DNA from: Nymphaea colorata
Lineage: Eukaryota > Streptophyta > Magnoliopsida > Nymphaeales > Nymphaeaceae
NCBI RefSeq assembly: GCF_008831285.2
Contig: NC_045139.1
Span: 14,986,354-15,050,353, forward strand
Direction: 5' to 3'
DNA length: 64,000 nucleotides
Part shown: piece after piece, positions 33,054 to 46,380 of the stretch
Layout: the number at the start of each line of letters is the position of its first letter
How positions within the stretch are numbered: position 1 is the stretch's first letter
Translations under genes and position numbers: made by a program
Notes under the pieces: model-generated
Seen by the model: the letters and a program-made list of their open reading frames with translations, nothing else
Told to the model about the DNA's origin: nothing
The model's database searches: none

Positions 33054-35868
33054 ATGGAGATGCTTCGCGTGAACTACATTCCTCGCCAGTCCTTTGCGGC
33101 CACTTCTCACTCGGACAAGATTCACAGGGCATCAAAAATTGCCCCTGGTCCTCGTCTTCTGAGGACCATAGTTAGAGCAACCACCGATCCGGAAGAAGAA
33201 ACCCCATCTATCGACTTCGCATTCATTGGAGTAAGTACAAGGATCTTGTTTGTGGAGCTTCGGGAAACAGCTCCCCATGCTTTTAGATTTTTGTAATGTT
33301 TGAATTTGTTTTTGGCAGTCTAGGCTTCTCCCAGATGGCAACCCAGACGTCGCGTTTCGTTCGGCGACGGGCGGTCGGAAACTCAGGAACATAATGAAGG
33401 ACTGCCATATTGATCTCTATGGGCCTTATGTAAGCACCGAGAATTGCCGTTAACAACTTTGCTTGCTTGTCTCTCCTTGAAATTTGACAATTGTTTTCTC
33501 AACTGTTAACCAGGCACAAGATGGTAATTACACCCAAATACAGTAAAAATCATCTTAAAACTTCAAATATGACATTGTCCCATCTACAGAATGTAATACT
33601 TTTGCGGCCTAATATGAAAACCATTTTTTCTTGTCAGCCAATATGGTAATTCGCAGTGAAGCAAGCGATGCTCTTCCTGTAATCGCTAATGTGATCAATT
33701 ATATGGTTTACAGGACAAAGCTCTACTGAATTGTGCAGGTGGCGGCACATGTGGAACTTGCATTGTAGAGGTAAATCCCATATTCTATAGATCTGCATTA
33801 CTTCTGCTTGTTGATCCTGTAATGGATTGAGCGCTTACTGTCAAATTAGAGGACAGTAAGAAGCTCATTCTAGTCAGCCTTGTTGGTTACAATGATAAGT
33901 ACGGGTTGCTTCTTTGTTGTAGAGAAGCTCCAATGTTGCAAGCAGCAACAACATACATTAGTTTCTTTTTATTGACGCCCTTTTATTTTCAAACTTTTTT
34001 GTTAGATGGATAAAGGTAAGAGTGTTATCCTCCATTCTTGTTTTAGCAATTAACTGTGTAGATTGAATTTGTCCCTCTTCAAATTCGCACTTTGGTAATG
34101 AAAATGCCCACCAAAAAATTTGACAAATAAAATGAAATCAAAACTTCATACGGACATAATTGGCACAAATTGGAGGAGGAAGATGACCATTGGCAAGGCT
34201 GCAAACAAATCATGAGAAGAAGAAAAAAGGAAGACTGCATGACCCATAAAACAGACAAATAAATCATACGGCCAAGATGCCATAACCTTAGCCCCGCAAA
34301 CCTTGACTAACTGAAATGAACCAAGGTCAACTAAAGACTAGAATCCTATCAAAAGACAAGGGAGTTACTGAAAGCTGTTAGGAACATGCAACTTGACTTT
34401 AAGCAGCAGGAAAGATAGCTAAATGCTCAAGACGAAGTAGCGGTGTATGAAGTGAATATGGTTTGTAGGTCCGAGAACAATCCATATGTTGTCCAACAGT
34501 CTGTACAGAAAGTCGACCTTGAATATTAGTTATTCGTTGCTGAAAGAAACAATTGTAACTGCATGCGTATTTTCTAACGGAGTCATTTTGATAATTATTT
34601 GAGGGACAAATGTGCTAGTCTAGTTCTCACTTGATCTTTTCAGCTATGTCAAATTGCATTCCAAGGCTTAGAACTTATGATCTAGATGGGACTCCAGCAA
34701 CATTGCTTGAATCCGAACGCTGTTAGAATAAGTTGACACTTGACATATATGTTGACCGTCTGTCTTCTCTGCCATTTTTCACAAGGTGGAACCGTGCAAA
34801 GGAACAGAAGTATAAGAATTACAGTTGCAGGAAAACCCAGTCATAATTCTGTTAATTCCTATGCACCTATGTCATAACCAATTCTATTCTAGGCTGTGTA
34901 GGTCCACAAGCTAGAGCTCCGAATGACACTGTTCCTAAGTAAATTCTTCTATGAGTTATGCATTGTAGAAGCCAAGGGCATCAAAAAAATGTCTCAGAAC
35001 CTTGCCGGTAAGGCTTACTTGCTATAATAACATATCTGGCTGTCAATACTCTTCCATTGTTTCCTATCTTCATCAATTTTCGAAGTCTATACTCATACAA
35101 ATCCTCTGTTTCAGATGTTCTCATTGAAATGCTTAATTCCTTAAGTGATCATTTTTATCTGTGTTGCAGTTGGGCTTGATTTACCTGAATTTTGTTTCAT
35201 TACAGGTTGTAGCTGGCAAGGAATTGTTAAGTCCCCGTACAGACAAAGAAAAGGAAATTCTCGAGAAGGTATTGCTTTCTCATGCATACTTCACAATTAA
35301 TTATCTACTTGTTTTCTCTTTATTTTTATGCACCTTTTGCTTAGTTGATTTTTCACAAGGACCGTTTTGTATGGATCTGCAGAAACCCAAAAATTGGAGG
35401 CTGGCATGTCAAACAGTTGTTGGGAAGGAAGACTCGAGAGGCGAGGTTGGTTTACAATAACTTTCCTCTTCTTTTGCAAAAATCTTCGGACTGTGCTTCT
35501 GTTGTCTTTGTGTTATAGCATCTCGTTAAACACGTACGCTTGCATGCGTGAACATGTTCATCCAGCAGAACTCCCGAGGTTGAAGAATAGACTTTCCAAT
35601 GGTTAAGAAGAAGAAGTTTATAGTCAATTAAGAGATCAATTTGAAGAGCTGTTGATGCAACTGTTGGAGTTCTACGCTCTTGGTTACTAGTCAATTGCAT
35701 GGGCAGTGAACATTGAGCAGAACTGTTCAATTCTCTTGATGCTAGTCCACATTACATGATATCTCATCATCATTCTGTGCCATCTAACAAATGCTTTGTT
35801 TCTTCGAATCTCTGGCGCAGGTTGTCATCCAAACATTGCCAGAATGGAAAGTACATGAATGGGATTGA
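33054..35868 (+). CDS. PNSB3: photosynthetic NDH subcomplex B subunit 3, 2Fe-2S ferredoxin-like (172 aa, 6 exons)
   Basis: Exons: 33054-33230, 33319-33429, 33714-33770, 35206-35268, 35383-35445, 35821-35868; total 519 bases, and every intron is phase 0. PnsB3 (NDF4) is a nuclear-encoded subunit of subcomplex B of the chloroplast NDH complex, which works with photosystem I in cyclic electron flow. Residues 1-45, rich in Ser, Arg and Ala, look like a transit peptide. The core is very close to Arabidopsis NDF4 as I recall it: LLPDGNPDVAFR, LRNIM, LYGPY, NCAGGGTCGTC, GKELLSPRTDKEKE, PKNWRLACQTVVG, LPEWKVHEWD at the C-terminus. Candidate iron-sulfur cysteines are C103, C109, C112 and C145. All splice sites are GT-AG. 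Intron 3 is 1.4 kb. The gene appears intact. Confidence 0.94.
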
Positions 35869-37448
35869 TACGGCATCTGTGGTTGGACAATCGCCTGAAA
35901 TTTTCTGATGTCAGTGTGCTACCATGCAGTTGGTCCATGTGAAGGTTTCTCAAGTTTCCTAGGTTGATTCTGGCAACCAGGATCTTTCTGTGATGACATT
36001 TTGTCATTTGAAAAGAAATGTAATATGGTCCATCGAATGTTTCTTAGAGAAACCTGATTCTCCTCTGTTGATCTAAGTTTAAGGAAATTGTGCTAACAGA
36101 AGCCTGAAGCATGACCCACTGAGAACAGGTTATGTTGCAGGATGAGTATGTTGTTGGGAAGACGAGGAAACTGATAAGAAGCCAAGAGAAGAAAATTTTT
36201 TGTAAGGCAGGATATTCAATTTAAACAAGATCCAAATGTAGCAGATGAGGATTCCACATAAGGTCCAGTCGGACGGCCAGCTTTTACCGAATTCGACTTA
36301 ATCAGATCTCCCCTGCTTTGATTTAGATTTGGTCTCGGACTGACCCGAATTTGGATTTGGTCATAACGCTAGATGCCAAATCCAAATAGGATTGTTATTT
36401 TCGATTTTCTTTACATAAATCCAGATTCAGGTTGGCTCCTAGTCATTGACATGCTTGCCAAGAATACGGGTGGTGCCCACATATATCTGAAAGCAATTAA
36501 CTGTCCCTGGATGCAAACACGCCCCACAAGGTGAAAAAAATCCAATCTATCTGGTTGGCTGTTCTAAATCTGAACTATCATGGGGCGTACACAAGGCAAG
36601 TCTAGTTCAGTCCGAGTTTGACTCCACCCATATCTGTACAAGGTCAGCTTGAACTCAACTCAACAGCCTGAGTCACGCCTCGAGCTCGACTCGCTTAAGC
36701 TCTTTTACCAACTTTCCATTGGATTATGTTTGAAAATTACAAAAAAAAAAAAGAGATAACATAGATTAAACTAGCTTAATCAAGTTTAATCCAGTCAAGT
36801 TCATGTAACTCGAGCTCGACTCGTTTATAAGCTCAAGTTTTAAGTTAAGTTTCAGTTTTTCCATGCGTCGGTGAGTCTGCCTTTTTTTTTTCTTGTAGTG
36901 AGTAGAATATGTCTAGCATGGGCTTCCTGGTGTTAGCTAGCAGTGTCCTTGTCACAAGCCCAGTGAAGCCAGCCCATTTTCTTTATGCCACAAAATTAAT
37001 TAATTTCTATTTGGTAAATAGATGAGCTTATGTGCTTTATAACATAATAAATATTTATTACATGCACGCGAACGCACACACACTCACGCACAGGGGATCA
37101 TCTCTTGTTAGTAGTGTCAACGAGATTCGACCAACGCTGGACAGACTGTGGCAAATGAGGATGCTTGAAGAAGTGTGCACTTAGAAATCTTTGCACATAA
37201 GAGTTAGGTAGACAGGACAGCCACTTGGGAACCTTCAAGGAGATAGTCCAATTTCATTGATGTACAACACTACCTAAGCAATAATGCTGCATTATTGACA
37301 ACACGAGCTCCATATCAATGCCGGGGTCCCCTCTTTACAAAAATACCGTAATTGCCCGGCTTCCCATGAGAGAGAAAGAACGGCAGATAAAATAGAAATA
37401 TATAACAAAATTTAGGTAACAAAATTTAGGGACAAGAAGTCCCCTAAC

Positions 37449-37506
<58 letters not shown>

Positions 37507-38663
37507 CAAAAATGCACTTAAAGATTTGAGATTTGATGTTCATGAAAAGTGTCCTTAAATTCTTGAAGTTGTTAAGAATGCTTCTGCATGATCCTTAGAT
37601 CAAGTTGAGTTGATGATTAATACAACGATCATCATGTATATCCTTAGAAGAAGACACTGATTGCTGCAGATTTGAAATCTGTGGATCTGATCTCAATCTG
37701 AAATGACATGTTTTTGCTGATGTGGTAAAAAGTCCATGGTTATATCTATGGCTTATCAAACTAATTATCTTTGCTCAGAATTAAGATCCACACTTAAAAT
37801 CTTTATCTTACTCCTTTGTATTGAGAAAATGTAGGATTTAAAATCGATGGGGGAAGAGTATGATCTTAATTCCTTGGTTTCTAAATCCTGGAGATCTCAA
37901 ATCGGAGACCATCTTATAAGTTTTTCTCATCCTTTCATGTCTTCGTCAGCCCTTTTGACTATATGAAACCATTAATGCACATTTATGTACGTCTGGATAA
38001 ATTAGGAGATTTTTTTTACTCCATCGCCATTAGTTAGGTACTGTTCTACGATGATAGGCGCCACTTCAATTATTATCAGACACTTTCAAAGCATTTTATA
38101 AACACACTGTGTTTCCAAAGATAATTCATAACTCGAGCGAGTTTCTTAGATCCTCTAATTCACAAAGTAAAAACGGTGATTTATCAACATTAACAGCTGA
38201 TACTAAGTAGGAAGAAGCAAATCGGCCCTTTCAAAGAACTACTGAAAGAAAGAGAACGACTTCTTGAGGACATGAAAAGATAAGCGCAGGTACAAGCGTG
38301 CTGGCGATATCAAGCAAGAAGGACCACGGAAAGACGTGGAAAATGAATACAGTCCGTGAAATACAAGCGTAAAAAGATGAACCATCAACATCTCCCAACC
38401 ACTTCTTACAAAATGATCACCTTCAAAGTAGAAAAGAAGAAGAAGAAGAAGAAGAAAAAAAAAAAAGAAAGGTGAAAAAAAAAACTCACAGGCTACAATG
38501 ATGCTTTCAACAAAGAAAGGAAAAGGCAGAGAAAGAGAAGCGCTATCGATCCTTCCCTCCTTTCTGTTATTCACCCCAGACTGGACATCCATGAACATAC
38601 AGAGAAGAATGCAACTACATCAATTGAAGGAACCGATCATGGCAATGGTGCATCACAATTTAA
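35869..38663. other. intergenic between PnsB3 and TIP2
   Basis: No gene recognised. At 36250-36440 there are GAATTCGACTT and CCAAATCCAAATAGG motifs, and at 36590-36850 CTCGAGCTCGACTCG motifs, both typical of dispersed plant repeats or non-autonomous transposons. A (GA)n microsatellite lies at 37452-37503. The A/T-rich frame at 38239-38598 is low complexity. Confidence 0.5.
37452..37503. repeat. (GA)n microsatellite
   Basis: About 26 uninterrupted GA units. Confidence 0.95.
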
Positions 38664-39906
38664 CTAAAATTCAGAGGAGAGAGGAGCATGGTCTGAGGGA
38701 CACATGTAGAGGTTTCCATAGACGAGGCCGGCCAAGCCACCACCAATGAGAGGACCAACCCAGTAAACCCAGTTGTCGGTGAAGTTCCCACTGACCACCG
38801 CCGGTCCGAAAGAGCGAGCCGGGTTCATGGATCCACCGGAGAACGGCCCTGCCGCCAGGATGTTTGCACCCACAATGAACCCGATGGCTATGGGTGCAAT
38901 CGTGCCCAATGAGCCCTTCTTCGGGTCGACCGCCGTCGCATAGACGGTGTAGACCAACGCGAAGGTGATGATGATCTCCATTACAACTCCTTCAATGGCA
39001 CCAACTCCTGATCCCAAGGTGTGGGTTGGAACAGCCTATAATAATGAATGGAACATTCATTCCCACGTTTAACTTGACTTAGTTAGTAACTTGATCTTAA
39101 GTCTTGATCAGGTGGGTGTTTGAGTTTCGACTTACCAAGCCTCCCGTGACGAGCTTGAGAAGGAAACAAGCCACAATGGCTCCAAGAAGTTGGGCAACCC
39201 AGTAGAAGATGCCGGTGAGAATGGTGATCTGACCCCCAAGGGCCAACCCAAAGGTGACTGCCGGATTTACATGGCCGCCGGAGATGGTGGCGCCGACAGA
39301 AACGGCTACAAACAGTGCGAAGCCATGGCAGACTGCAATTGCTACCAGGCCGGCAGGGTCCAGAGCTGCATCAGATGTCAGCTTATCTGCAAGATGAAGA
39401 TTAACATGTTAAATATATAAAAAAAATATACAGGTGGGTCAGCTTAAAACTTTCATGATACTCGAAAAGTGCACATCTCAAAAGGATGAGGAAAATCCAA
39501 GAAGTTTGTGAAGGCACCAAATTGTGATGGGACAAGCCATCTTGCTTCTTATGACAGCAATTTCTTGTTAGCAAAACTTTAAATGACTGTAACATTTAGA
39601 ACTTCGAGGCCGGATCTCCTCCTACCCGGATCAAGCAGTTTCTTCGTTTTAGAAAAGAAGAAAGAAAGAAACTTAATGTATATCTCAATGAACCTGCCAT
39701 GTGTAGGACTGTTCATGGCTCCAAAGAAACAGTAAAAAAAAAAGTTGACAAGGGCCTTGGCAAGGAAAGGGGAGTTAACCGTAAGCAATGGCGGATCCAA
39801 CACCAGCAAACACAAAGAGAAGAGTGGAGATGAACTCGGCAAGGTATGCTTTGATGGATGCACAACTGAAGGAATCATCACACCTCCCAAAGGCAATGCA
39901 AGCCAT
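38664..39906 (-). CDS. TIP2: tonoplast intrinsic protein, TIP2 subfamily aquaporin (249 aa, 3 exons)
   Basis: Exons (minus): 39780-39906, 39136-39386, 38664-39035; 127 + 251 + 372 bases. Donors TACG|GTTAAC and CTTG|GTAAGT, acceptors TGCAG|ATAAGC and ATAG|GCTGTT. A vacuolar-membrane channel for water and, in TIP2 members, ammonia. Six membrane helices and two NPA boxes are kept: [11 protein letters not shown] (NPA 83-85) and [13 protein letters not shown] (NPA 197-199). H63 and R200 are the filter residues I can place; the context fits the TIP2 set His-Ile-Gly-Arg. [20 protein letters not shown] and the end [10 protein letters not shown] are TIP2-like. The N-terminus [17 protein letters not shown] has three cysteines instead of the usual MAGVAFGSFDDSFSLAS type. 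A TATA box lies about 100 bases upstream of the ATG. Looks intact. Confidence 0.94.
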
Positions 39907-42900
39907 GGCCGGAATCTAAAGGGAAAGAGGAAGAAGGTGGATTGGAAAGGAGATGAAAAGGAAGAGGAAGAGCAAAACCACATCCTTGGCACTCTAGAAT
40001 TCTGCTTTTTATACTCACAGGGAGGGAGAGGCGCAGTGTGACCAAATAATGATAATTTAATTCCATCTGGTCCTCAAGAAATATTAAAAATCATGAAAAA
40101 AAAAAGAATGTCCTATCTCATCCACTCCATGGACAATACTAGCTGTCACATGCATGCAAGCAAGTGGAATCCTTGGGAAGTGTCTGGAGGCATGTTATGT
40201 GCTTCAATTCTCCTTACCTTTTGGTGGGGCAACGTATGCACCACCATTTTTCACAGGGAAAGAGAAGCAAGATGAAAGAATAGCATTTCGGTTGTCTTGA
40301 CAAGTACCAAACATGGTCACATGACATTGTAATAAGTTTGTGGACCAATATAAATCCTTATTAGAAGTTCAAGATTCTTGATCGAAGATTTTTTTTTTTT
40401 TGTTTTCAAAGGAAAAGAAAAGCTTTTTTTTAAAAAAAAACTTAGAGAGAACTGCCTTGGGCTAAGAGAATTCGCCGCTTATAGTACCTTGACCGCCATT
40501 CCTGGCCTCTATGTAGAGGTCTACTCCTCGGTTCAATCCCCCATGCACTGGCAACTCTCTATATGGTCACAAGCCAACACACGTCTAGACCCCAAGAACA
40601 TGGGAGAGTGAAGAGTTTTGACTTTATTTTTTTTGTAAGTAACATTTAGAGGTTGTTTGACAATAAAAACATTATGTGAGTGTTCTCCCTAAAGACTGAG
40701 ACAAATTCATAAAACAGTAAAACTAATATTTAACCTGACACACTCCCTAAAACAGATTCTAAAGGACGTTTACAAAGTGTCTCTATTGCTAAACAACCCT
40801 TTAAACTATATGTCTGGTTCAAAATGAAACTTAAATTCAAGTTTGTTTTTTCAAATTTATTTTTAAATTTTAAATATATATTTTCTCTCCACATTTCCAA
40901 AACACATGTGGTGTTTTCTCATCCGAATATTCTTCATTTTCACCTGCTGTTCTGATTAATGGAAGAAATATAATTGCCTACTTAACTAATTTTATCTTCG
41001 TTTCTTGCTATTGGGAACCAATGATTTTACATTATTATTAATATATTTGCGTATGTGTGTTACTATTCAATTGCTGCGTACGTACCGTTCTCTTGTAACA
41101 AATTGGAGAAAACGTGATCTCCATATCCGTAAAGCTCTTTATCAAAGTCAACATATGTAGCCATCGCACTTATTCAATATTAAGGTGCTTATTTTGAAAT
41201 ATATCTAATAATAATGACCATCGGATGCATTGCATCGAGCGAGAGGTTAAAAAGCTTTCTCTATCAAATTCATATTTATATTACTGTTTGATGCGAATAT
41301 AATTGGGAATATCTGCTGGCGCTATTGGTTTGGAAGTTTGCCCATCAATGAATCGCCCCATGTGACGCAGCCGCTGTACCCTAACCAAAAAGGCGTGGCG
41401 TTTAGCTGGAACGCCGGGCCCCACAGGTATTTACATAATTAGTGGGCCGAATAAGGACCCGGACCGACGGACCCTCCTCTCCTTCATCAGCCCAACCGCC
41501 CATTACCACATTTAATATATTCTCACTAAAAATTTTGTTTTTTCGGGAAAATAATATTATAATTATTGCAAAATATAGCGCTAATCTGGCTTCTTAGGGT
41601 CATGAAAGGCCGTCTTGTGGAGAGAGGCGGTGGGAAATTCCATATTTAAAAAGGCCAAAAAAAAAAGAAAAAAAAAATGAAGCCGTTACGAACAATAGTG
41701 GGGCGGTTGTCATCATAAGAGAGTATAATTTGTGAAGCACCTATATAAAGCTGGCCAAGACGTGGCAGGGTGAGGGTGGATAAGGATGAACCGGACAAAA
41801 CCTGGTCGCTCACAGCCTGGTCGATTAAGATGGTGCTTCCTTATAATATATATATATATGAATTTTTATTGTTATCCATTTTCAATAGAATGTATTCTTC
41901 AAGTAATATGTAATAAATTTATATGTATGTGGAGAGGAAGAAAGAGAGAGAGAGAGTGTGTGTTTCATATCGTTATCGTTTTGAGTAGTAGGAGGTAAGG
42001 CCAGGGTGGGGCATGCTTACAGGGAAGCCGGGATTTTATGGATTTGGCTGTTTGGCATTTAATGGGGAATATGTACAACTGCTCGAATTGTTTTTTTATT
42101 TTCTTGCGCGTTTTCTTCTTTGTTAACTTTCTTCTTCGTCAATGCTGCTACAGTTCTTCCCCTGCTGTACTTATTTACGCGATATCGATCACAGGTGCCG
42201 GCTCTCCGGCTGGCGTGGTTTTCTTCTTTCTTTCGGTAAATAAAAATAAATATAGTCGACGGCCCCAAGAGATCTTTGTATATTGCAAATCGCCACATGG
42301 ACATGTTCATATTGTAATGGTAACAAGAAGGTGAAGCAATTAATCTTTCATATTCCCGGGCGTCTTAAGCCTCTTCGATGCGTCCAATTAGATCCATGGG
42401 TGACAAATCATTGCTTGCTTATTAATCAAGTGGCCAAGCATATCGGATCTTCTTGGGCATATCCTTCCTCCTAGTCGGCTATATATATATATATATGGTC
42501 TTGTGTGTAGTTGCATGGACGCACATAATGAATCGTATGAAGTTGAAAAGATTAAATGTAATTGCATGCAGTTAGTTATTTACTGGTTGGGTTGAAGAGG
42601 ATGAATTGAAGGACAGAGACGAAAAGGCAAAAAGAATGGCCTTTCATAAGCTGTCGCAATAAGACACGAGACCATCGTTAAGTGGTTCTTCTTGTCCTTT
42701 CCTTTCTTCCTCCATCCAGAAACCTGTTCTACTCACGAAGATCCGTGCCAGATATTATACGCAGTATCTTGATCAACACAACCATAGTGGTTCATTATGA
42801 TGGTGTCTCCTTTCCTATTCAGTCCCTAATGAATCGATGGAGAAAGATGGATAGTCGGCCAACCCTCTGTCACCTCTCCTCACATGATATGACTTCAAAA

Positions 42901-44385
42901 CTCAACAATGATGTTAGAAACATATATATATTTTTTATCAAGCCATTAAATATATAGTTAACAAATTTTTAATTAGTTATGAAGTCCCGATTGAATCTCA
43001 TGGAAGCCGTAGATCCACCCAAGTTCAACCACTAACTTAAGCTTTCAAAGAATGGGTTCGTATGCCCTACAGGACCCCCACCTATCTACACCTCTGTCAA
43101 AACTTGGAGAGCATTTGGTAATAAAAACACTAGTACAATACCCAGAACAGTAGTAGAACTCAATCTTTTATAAATTTCTCCAATCTTTAAATCTTCAAGA
43201 CAAATTCATCAAGCTGTATATACTCATGTTCTTATTTTTCAAAGACTTTGTTCTCCGTCCTGTTCCGGATCCTTAACATTTTTTTAGATAATAGGGACCT
43301 TAAATCCATAGCTCGGAAATATAAAGTTCAACAAAACCTTGGGCTTTAAGATAAAGTGTCTCATGACCGATGAGCCCCCCTGCTATATAGATCCAATGGA
43401 ATCACATGCCTCCTTTGGTTTCGTTCTTCTTTTCCTTGTTCTTCTCTCTTTTGCATGCCTCAGCGTTCTCGACTAGTTGGCAAAGAAAATCTGGCAAATC
43501 GTTCGTCAGATTTACATCCAACAGGCGGCACATCGTCGACATGTCAACCTCACTGGTTCCGATGACAGAAGAAATGATCGGGTCGACCATATTTGGATTT
43601 GAAGCGCAATGAGAAAAGGGATCCAACGATCTTCCAGCCAATGAGCTTGAATGAATAACATGCGTGGTCGATCGTGGAGATTAAATTTGGTTTGTGTTTG
43701 ATAAATTTGATTGTCTGAAAAATTTCATGGAATTATTTTCCCTTCAACCTGACAAGGAAATCTGGGGTAAATTTATTGTTGGGCCTTTGATGGAGTGTTG
43801 AATAGAGAAGATCCATTGTGCATCCCAGACAATATATCCGGGCAATCAAACGTGACTTTCCACTTGTTTGCTACTTGTGAAGTGTGATGAAGAATGGATC
43901 CAAATTTTGGCGTCACTAACTCCACAAGAACGGAGGATACACACATACATGCATATATAGTAATTATATTATATGGTGGTTAAACGAATGCACGCACACA
44001 TACATCTCACAGGTTTTGTCCTACATTTCTTACCACTTGTCATCATCCATGGATCTCAAATCAATACTTGTCATCATCCATGAATCTCAAATCAATAAGG
44101 CAAACTACTGTCTTGGCTTTCATCTTCTTCCCAGACTCGTTGAAACTGTCACAATTGCAATGGCATAGTTATAATTTCAGGAGCTGTATTGAATGGAAGC
44201 CATTAACACAACACTGACAGTGAGTTTCACGCTGCCCCATAAGCCCGGTTAGAGAATCGAGGAAGAAAACGGGAGTGCGTTGGCCATCAAGGAAGGACCG
44301 TGTGCTGCACGGATTTGGGAACGACAACGCAAACTCTCCCTTAAATTCAATCCCATCTGAAATTCTCATCTTCCCGTCGCCAGCG
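39907..44385. other. 4.5-kb intergenic region between TIP2 and P450
   Basis: Starts with the TIP2 promoter. The rest is AT-rich and has no recognised gene. Small frames at 42038-42334, 42682-42957 and 43402-43641 lack similarity or a proper start. A 33-base tandem duplication (ACTTGTCATCATCCATGRAT) lies at about 44034-44098. Confidence 0.5.
40005..40013 (-). promoter_or_regulatory. TATA box of TIP2
   Basis: Reads TATAAAAAG on the minus strand, about 100 bases upstream of the TIP2 ATG (39906), the only good TATA in that interval. Confidence 0.65.
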
Positions 44386-46272
44386 ATGGGGCCTCTGTCG
44401 GTCATTTCCTACATACCGGCGCTTGCAGCGGCTGCCCTCTTCCTCTACACAGTCGTAGAACTCCTCCGTCACCGTCTCCGGCTCAACTTACCTCCGGGGC
44501 CTACGCCCTGGCCCATCATCGGCAATCTCAACCTACTCGGCCGCCTACCGCACCGCTCCCTCGCCGACCTTGCCCGGACATACGGTCCCATCATGTATCT
44601 CCAACTCGGTTCCCGCCCGGCGGTCGTCGCCTCCTCCATCGACGCCGCCCAGCTCTTCCTCAGGACCCACGACCTGGCCTTCGCCTCCCGGCCGAGGACC
44701 GCTGCCGGGAAGCACACCGCCTACGGCCACTCCACCATGACGTGGTCGCCGTACGGACCATACTGGCGCTTCTCCCGAAAGCTCTACCTCACCGAGCTCT
44801 TCAGCGACAAGCGACTCGCGTCCTTCCGGTACATCCACACCGAGGAGGTGAGGGAGCTCGTCCGCAGCCTCCACTCCGCCGGCCGGAAGCCAGTGGTCTT
44901 AAGGGAAAGCCTGTGGAGATTGACGGCGGGGATCATCTGTCGGATGGCCTTGGGGAGGAAGTACGTGGACTTCGACGTTGGGGATGACAGGCCGGAGATC
45001 GTGTCGCCGGAGGAGTTCCGGGAGATGCTGGACGAGCTGTTCCTGCTCAACGGGGTGCCCGTGCTGGGCGACTCAATCCCATGGCTGGGTTGGCTTGACG
45101 TCGGCGGGTACGTCAGGAGGATGAAGGCGGTCGCGAGGAGGCTGGATGGGTTCTTGGAGCGGGTGCTGGAGGAAAGCCGGGGAAGGCTCAAGGGGGAGGT
45201 GGGCGCAGGGGCGGCGAAGAGCTTACTCGACCTGCTTCTCCGATTCGCAGAGGACCCGACGGCGGACGTCGAGCTAAGCGTGGACCAAGTCAAGGCGCTC
45301 ACGATGGTACGCAAATATTCTTGAAAGAAATTGATCTTAAAAACATGGAATCATCACAGCTTTGTAACGTCAACAAGAAAAATGTAGACGTACTTTGTGA
45401 CCATCGTTGCCGATATTTTCTTGGTGAAAGCGGCGTCTGTGATCATAGATTGAGATCAGATCTCAGTAGGACTAAAGGTTGTGGTTCAGTTAAAATCTGT
45501 AGAGACTCCATTTTAGAAGATCCCATTTATTGGAGGTGGACCAAACAAGACACCAATTAGGCTAGCCTGAATCTTGATTGTAGGGTTCAAATGAGATTAT
45601 ATGCCTGACTCATGTGTCGTTGTGAACGATTCTCAGGAGATCATTGCCGGTGGGACCGAGAGCTCATCGCTGAACATGGAGTGGGCCATGTCGGAGATGC
45701 TGAGGCGGCCGGAGGTGCTGATGAAAGCGACGGAGGAGGTGGACGCCGTCGTCGGAAAGGAGCGAATGGTGGAGGAGGAGGACCTCGCCAGTCTCCCCTA
45801 TATAGAAGCCATAGTGAAGGAGACGTTGAGGCTGCACCCAGCCGCGCCGATCCTCACTCCCCACCTATCCCGTGAGCACTGCAACGTCGCCGGCTACGAC
45901 CTCCCCTCCGGCACGCGCTTGCTCGTCAACGTGTGGGCCATCCAGAACGATCCTGCAGTCTGGGAGGATCCGGCTGAGTTCCGGCCGGAGAGGTTCACGG
46001 GAGCAAAGAAGGGTGTGGACGTGAGCGGCCAGGAGTTCGAGTTGCTGCCATTTGGGGCGGGGAGGCGGATGTGCCCGGGGATCCGCCTGGCCATGAAGGT
46101 GATACAACTGACCTTGGCCACCCTTGTTCATGCCTTCAGCTGGGAGCTGCCCAGCGGCATGACGCCTCCCCAGGTCGATATGGAAGAGCTTCTCGGCTTG
46201 ACCTTGAAGAGGAAGGTCCAGATCCAGGCCATTGCTGTGCCTCGGCTCGCATCCCATGTATATCAAATATGA
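44386..46272 (+). CDS. cytochrome P450, CYP71 clan, CYP92-like (518 aa, 2 exons)
   Basis: Exons 44386-45306 (307 codons) and 45637-46272 (211 codons plus stop), joined at ATG|GTACGC and TCTCAG|GAGATC. The 330-base phase 0 intron is at the position usual for CYP71-clan genes. The frame extends upstream to a GTG, but MGPLSVISY begins the signal anchor, so I use 44386. Landmarks: anchor helix (residues 5-28), proline hinge PPGPTPWPIIGN, C-helix WSPYGPYWRFSRK, I-helix IAGGTESS (about 310-317), K-helix KETLRLHP with ExxR at 369-372, FRPERF (422-427), heme loop FGAGRRMCPG with ligand C453. HTAYGHSTMTWSPYGPYW and the GGTESS I-helix are most like CYP92 enzymes; CYP92 members oxidise terpenoids and phenolics, but the substrate here cannot be read. 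Exon 1 is strongly GC-rich. Confidence 0.92.
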
Positions 46273-46380
46273 TCTCTCTTCTCTCTGTCTCTCTCGCAGA
46301 AAAGGCTCACTTTAGATATTGAACTTTTGAAATAAAATGCTTATGTAAAAGCAAATTAACATGACATTATTTAAGCATAT

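Noticed and set aside
42038-42334. Plus-strand frame of 98 codons
   Set aside because: Composition is biased to Phe and Val with no domain; no promoter or splice context.
43402-43641. Minus-strand frame of 79 codons
   Set aside because: It opens only with TTG, and the Lys/Glu-rich end is low complexity; no similarity that I can name.
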